64,000 bases of DNA from Sphingobacteriales bacterium (lineage in GTDB: Bacteria > Bacteroidota > Bacteroidia > UKL13-3), in NCBI GenBank assembly GCA_021298155.1, contig JAJTEN010000002.1, positions 36,376 through 100,375 on the forward strand. The letters run 5' to 3'. A program made the translations under genes and the position numbers. Of this stretch, positions 61,044 to 64,000 are shown piece after piece. Numbering within the stretch: position 1 is the first letter of the stretch; each line of letters starts with the position of its first letter. A model generated the notes under the pieces. It searched no databases. It worked only from the letters and a program-made list of their open reading frames with translations, and was not told where the DNA came from.

Positions 61044-62363
61044 ATGCTTGCACAATTTCTGTTTTTAGCCTTAAGTGGCGTTGCCACCTATTTTTTTGCC
61101 AAAAATTTGGGTAAAATTAGAAGAAATATCTTATTAGGAAGAGATGTTGACCTCAGCGATAATAAGGCCTTACGCTGGAAAACGATGCTAAAAGTGGCCT
61201 TTGGTCAAACCAAAATGGCCGCTAGGCCAGTACCTTTTATCCTACACTTTATTGTATATGCCGGATTCATACTCATCAATATCGAGGTATTAGAAATTCT
61301 AATCGATGGTATTTTTGGAACCCACAGAGCGCTTTCTTTTTTAGGAAGTATATATAACATGGCTATCGGTTTCTTCGAAATTTTAGCATTCGGCGTGCTT
61401 TTGGCTTGTGTTGTTTTCTTAGCTAGAAGATATGTGCTCAAATTAGCGCGTTTTCAAAGTCCAGAATTAAAGGGTTTTGCTAACCAAGATGCCGCAACCA
61501 TTTTGTTTGTAGAAATAATTTTAATGGCCGCTTTACTTAAAATGAATGCCGCTGATCAAATACTGCAAGCACATGGAAACGAGCATTATTTAAAGGCGGG
61601 CTCATTCCCCATAAGCTCTTGGTTAATCGTGCCTATTTTTGAGGGATTGAACCTAAGTGATGCAACACTTATTTTAATTGAAAGAACAGCTTGGTGGTTT
61701 CATATCATTGGAATTTTTATCTTTATGAATTACCTCCCCTTTAGCAAACATTTTCATGTAATTCTAGCTTTCCCAAATACTTATTATTCTAACCTAAAAG
61801 CGAAGGGCGAACTAAACAACATGGCAAGCGTTACGCAAGAGGTTAAACTCATGCTTGATCCAAGTGCTACAACACCAGAAGGCTATCAAGCGCCCACTAG
61901 TTTTGGTGTTAAAGAGGTAACAGATCTTACTTGGAAAAATCTAATGGATGCCTATAGCTGCACAGAATGTGGTAGGTGCACCAGTAGTTGTCCGCAAAAC
62001 CAAACAGGTAAATTACTGTCTCCGCGCAAAATTATGATGGATACGCGTGATAGATTAGAGGAAGTAGGCAAAAATATAGATGCCAATGGAGGTACATTTG
62101 TGCCTGATAATAAAAATCTTCATAGTTATATTTCTGAGGAAGAGCTCTGGGCCTGTAACACATGCAATGCCTGCGTTGAAGCTTGTCCAATTAATATTAA
62201 TCCAATGGAGATTATTGTTGAAATGCGTCGCTATAAAGTTATGGAGGAAAGCGCAGCCCCATCTTCTATCAACAACATGTTTAGCAATATGGAAAATAAT
62301 CAAGCCCCTTGGCAATTTAGTCCTATGGATAGGGCCAACTGGACCCAAGATTTAAACAGCTAA
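61044..62363 (+). CDS. Membrane Fe-S protein, HdrC/GlpC-like, with two 4Fe-4S motifs
   Basis: 439 aa from the ATG MLAQFLFLALSG; the ORF-track start is 30 codons upstream in sequence with no membrane or domain features, and an AAGAAGAAA ribosome site precedes the chosen ATG. About six hydrophobic segments fill residues 1-265, like a narG-gamma/HdrE-type haem b membrane domain. Then come two ferredoxin motifs, 'CTECGRCTSSCPQ' (from about C306) and 'CNTCNACVEACPININP' (from about C371). With the CCG-domain partner next door it forms a heterodisulfide reductase-like electron-transfer pair, perhaps taking electrons from acyl-CoA oxidation to quinone. Partner dehydrogenase unknown. Confidence 0.82.
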   Translation: MLAQFLFLALSGVATYFFAKNLGKIRRNILLGRDVDLSDNKALRWKTMLKVAFGQTKMAARPVPFILHFIVYAGFILINIEVLEILIDGIFGTHRALSFLGSIYNMAIGFFEILAFGVLLACVVFLARRYVLKLARFQSPELKGFANQDAATILFVEIILMAALLKMNAADQILQAHGNEHYLKAGSFPISSWLIVPIFEGLNLSDATLILIERTAWWFHIIGIFIFMNYLPFSKHFHVILAFPNTYYSNLKAKGELNNMASVTQEVKLMLDPSATTPEGYQAPTSFGVKEVTDLTWKNLMDAYSCTECGRCTSSCPQNQTGKLLSPRKIMMDTRDRLEEVGKNIDANGGTFVPDNKNLHSYISEEELWACNTCNACVEACPININPMEIIVEMRRYKVMEESAAPSSINNMFSNMENNQAPWQFSPMDRANWTQDLNS

Positions 62364-62408
62364 GTGTCCCAAAATTACCAAATGTAAAAACAAAGAAAGA
62401 TCTTTATT

Positions 62409-63197
62409 ATGAGTGAATTTAGAGTACGTACCATGGCCGATATGATGGCGGCAGGAGAACAAGCAGATATATTATTTTGGGTAGGATGTGCCGGAAGTTT
62501 TGATGAAAGAGCCCAAAAAATTACGAAAGCAGTAGCAAAAATTTTACATGCTGCAGGTTTAAAATTTGCCATATTAGGCACAGAAGAATCTTGCACAGGC
62601 GACCCAGCTAAACGCGCTGGTAATGAGTTTCTATTTCAAATGTTGGCCATGCAAAATATTGCCACATTGCAAGCCTATGAGGTTAAAAAAATTGTAACAG
62701 CTTGCCCACATTGCTTCAATACCCTAAAAAACGAATACCCAGAATTGGGCGGCAATTTTGAAGTGCTTCACCATACTACTTTAATCAATCAGTTATTGCA
62801 AGAAGGAAAAATTAGTATTCAAGGGGGAGCATTCAAGGGGCAACGCATTACCTACCACGATAGCTGCTACTTGGGTAGATCAAACAATATTTATGAAGCA
62901 CCAAGAGATATCATTCTAAAATTAGATGCTGCATTGGTAGAAATGAAGCGCAGCAAAGCCAATGGTTTATGCTGCGGCGCAGGTGGCGCACAAATGTTTA
63001 AGGAGGCAGAAACTGGCAAAAAAGAAGTAAACATAGAACGGGCAGATGACATGATGGAAAGCAATGCAAATATTGTAGCTGCAGCTTGTCCGTTTTGTAT
63101 GACCATGCTACGCGATGGTGTTAAACACCATAACAAGGAGCAAGACATGGAAGTAAAAGATATCGCAGAACTTGTAGCTAACGCTATCGATTTATAA
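62409..63197 (+). CDS. CCG-domain Fe-S protein, HdrB/LutA/GlcF-like
   Basis: 262 aa. Two cysteine-rich CCG-type domains: 'ILFWVGCAGSFDERAQKI' with 'VTACPHCFNTLKNEYPELGG' in the first half, and 'ITYHDSCYLGRSNNIYEAP' with 'GLCCGAGGAQMF' and 'VAAACPFCMTML' in the second. Such domains bind unusual 4Fe-4S clusters in HdrB, LutA, GlcF and succinate:quinone-like enzymes. It is cytoplasmic, without a signal peptide. It begins 45 bases after the membrane Fe-S gene, forming a two-gene unit. The reaction served is unknown; fatty acid or phenylacetate-derived acyl-CoA oxidation is an attractive idea given the divergent paa operon. Confidence 0.82.
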   Translation: MSEFRVRTMADMMAAGEQADILFWVGCAGSFDERAQKITKAVAKILHAAGLKFAILGTEESCTGDPAKRAGNEFLFQMLAMQNIATLQAYEVKKIVTACPHCFNTLKNEYPELGGNFEVLHHTTLINQLLQEGKISIQGGAFKGQRITYHDSCYLGRSNNIYEAPRDIILKLDAALVEMKRSKANGLCCGAGGAQMFKEAETGKKEVNIERADDMMESNANIVAAACPFCMTMLRDGVKHHNKEQDMEVKDIAELVANAIDL

Positions 63198-63257
63198 GAT
63201 TTTTTGCCATTATTGGGTGAATATTGTTCAGGCAGACGCATAAACCATTCAATATAA

Positions 63258-63785
63258 CTAAACAGCAAGCATAACAATTTCTTGCAACAACGATAGCGTG
63301 AGTTGTAGCATATCAATTAGTGGAATAATATCATCCACAATATAACTCAACTTTTCCAATATTAACAGTAAATCTGATAAGGCACTGCTTAGGTCTTTTG
63401 CAACGGAACAACTGCTGTAATCGCAATATTCTTGATCCAAACGCAGTAAATGAATATTGAGTAATTGTAATTTTAATTGCAATGCACTTCCTGTTAAAGC
63501 ATACTTCTCTAATGAGGTATAATCAAGTTCCATTAAGTGTTTAAAGACACGGTGTTTTGATTTAACACAAGCATCTACAGCCGCTGCAAACTGCTTATCT
63601 AATATGCCATTTAAGTGCTTGTTAGTAGGAGAATTTTGAAGTAAGTTCCTAAAATTATTCTTGAACCCATTCGCCAAAGTTTCAATACCCAAATACGCTT
63701 TTTGTGTTAATTCATATAGCTGCGCTTGTTCACTCTTGTCTTCATAAAAATGTAAGGGTATCATGAACAAAAACATCATACGCAA
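63258..63785 (-). CDS. Hypothetical helical protein
   Basis: 175 aa, strongly helical, Leu-rich ('ALQLKLQLLNIHLLRLDQEY', 'LSDLLLILEKLSYIVDDIIPLIDMLQLTLSLLQE'). Two cysteines lie in 'YCDYSSCSV'. There is no signal peptide or recognised domain. Several Met codons lie close together (1, 3, 4, 8), so the start is uncertain by up to 21 bases. It is on its own strand between the Fe-S genes and the XRE regulator. Not recognised. Confidence 0.45.
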   Translation of the reverse strand: MRMMFLFMIPLHFYEDKSEQAQLYELTQKAYLGIETLANGFKNNFRNLLQNSPTNKHLNGILDKQFAAAVDACVKSKHRVFKHLMELDYTSLEKYALTGSALQLKLQLLNIHLLRLDQEYCDYSSCSVAKDLSSALSDLLLILEKLSYIVDDIIPLIDMLQLTLSLLQEIVMLAV

Positions 63786-63917
63786 TTAAAATTTTAGCAT
63801 TTTATACCATCAAATATATCAAAACCTATTGTTAATTTACATTTTGTAATAAAAAACTTCAAAATGTTATCATTTATAGCATAACGTAAAAAATATTAAG
63901 TAAACCTTGCAATCTCA

Positions 63918-64000
63918 ATGCACAAAGGTTTAAAAATTAAACTCGCCAGAATTAGTAAAGGACTCACACAGGAGGAGTTGGCGGAAAAAATAGATAAAAC
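63918..64000 (+). CDS. Start of an XRE-type HTH regulator, cut by the window edge
   Basis: From the ATG at 63918 the reading frame gives MHKGLKIKLARISKGLTQEELAEKIDKT to the end of the window. 'LARISKGLTQEELAEKI' is the first half of an HTH_3/XRE domain (Cro/C1 type). It is not in the ORF track because it is truncated. Target and full length unknown. Confidence 0.75.
   Translation, partial: MHKGLKIKLARISKGLTQEELAEKIDK

Noticed and set aside
62891-63316. Minus-strand 141-aa ORF overlapping the CCG Fe-S gene
   Set aside because: Antisense of the conserved Fe-S protein for most of its length.
1-64000. tRNA/rRNA genes, CRISPR arrays, transposases or phage genes
   Set aside because: None were seen on reading either strand; no repeat-spacer pattern, no integrase or transposase motifs.

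Overview
The window comes from an AT-rich member of the Bacteroidota. The signs are several secreted proteins ending in type IX secretion (T9SS) sorting domains ('YPNP...' to 'KGIYLV...'), many lipoproteins and C-terminal-Phe outer membrane barrels, TonB-dependent receptors of the CarboxypepD_reg type, and TAnnTTTG-type -7 promoter boxes. I cannot name the genus. No rRNA, tRNA, CRISPR array, insertion sequence or phage block was seen. It looks like ordinary chromosome with several metabolic gene clusters.

Region 1 (1-16 kb) is a glucan-degradation locus. A tightly packed minus-strand operon encodes two outer membrane barrels, two lipoproteins, a GH3 beta-glucosidase, a GH16 endo-beta-glucanase and the start of one more exported protein. 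No SusC/SusD pair is present. Divergent from it is a membrane sensor-regulator (propeller, Y_Y_Y, TM, coiled coil, LuxR-type HTH, no kinase). Beyond that is a 915-aa T9SS surface protein built of Cys-rich glucan-binding-like modules with no visible catalytic domain. The same 19-bp element, CTACTACA-N3-CTACTACA, lies upstream of both the operon and the surface-protein gene and probably ties them into one regulon.

Region 2 (16-22 kb) holds a dCMP deaminase and P-loop kinase pair, a CsgG/TolB-like protein with a companion OM protein, and a T9SS protein made of two HmuY-like repeats.

Region 3 (22-32 kb) is a plus-strand sulfur cluster: Crp/Fnr regulator, TauE/SafE exporter, ETHE1-like MBL-rhodanese fusion, two YeeE/YedE half-transporters, TsdA-like dihaem cytochrome, OprD-like porin and a Tat-exported SoxB-like protein. 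A carbonic anhydrase and an ArsC/LMW-PTP-like protein follow.

Region 4 (32-45 kb) is mostly housekeeping: a large TonB-type receptor, a TPP riboswitch controlling a probable thiamine-compound TonB receptor, a short CarB lacking the MGS-like domain, GtrA, RadC, S20, an IscA/ErpA-type protein, a 3-hydroxyacyl-CoA dehydrogenase, a GNAT acetyltransferase and a Rieske-like lipoprotein.

Region 5 (45-64 kb) carries cyanophycin synthetase and cyanophycinase, an RND efflux operon, and a TetR-paaABC operon that ends in an isoaspartyl peptidase. That peptidase could finish cyanophycin breakdown. It is followed by a divergent HdrBC-like Fe-S protein pair, a hypothetical protein and the start of an XRE regulator. 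Intrinsic terminators separate several of these units.
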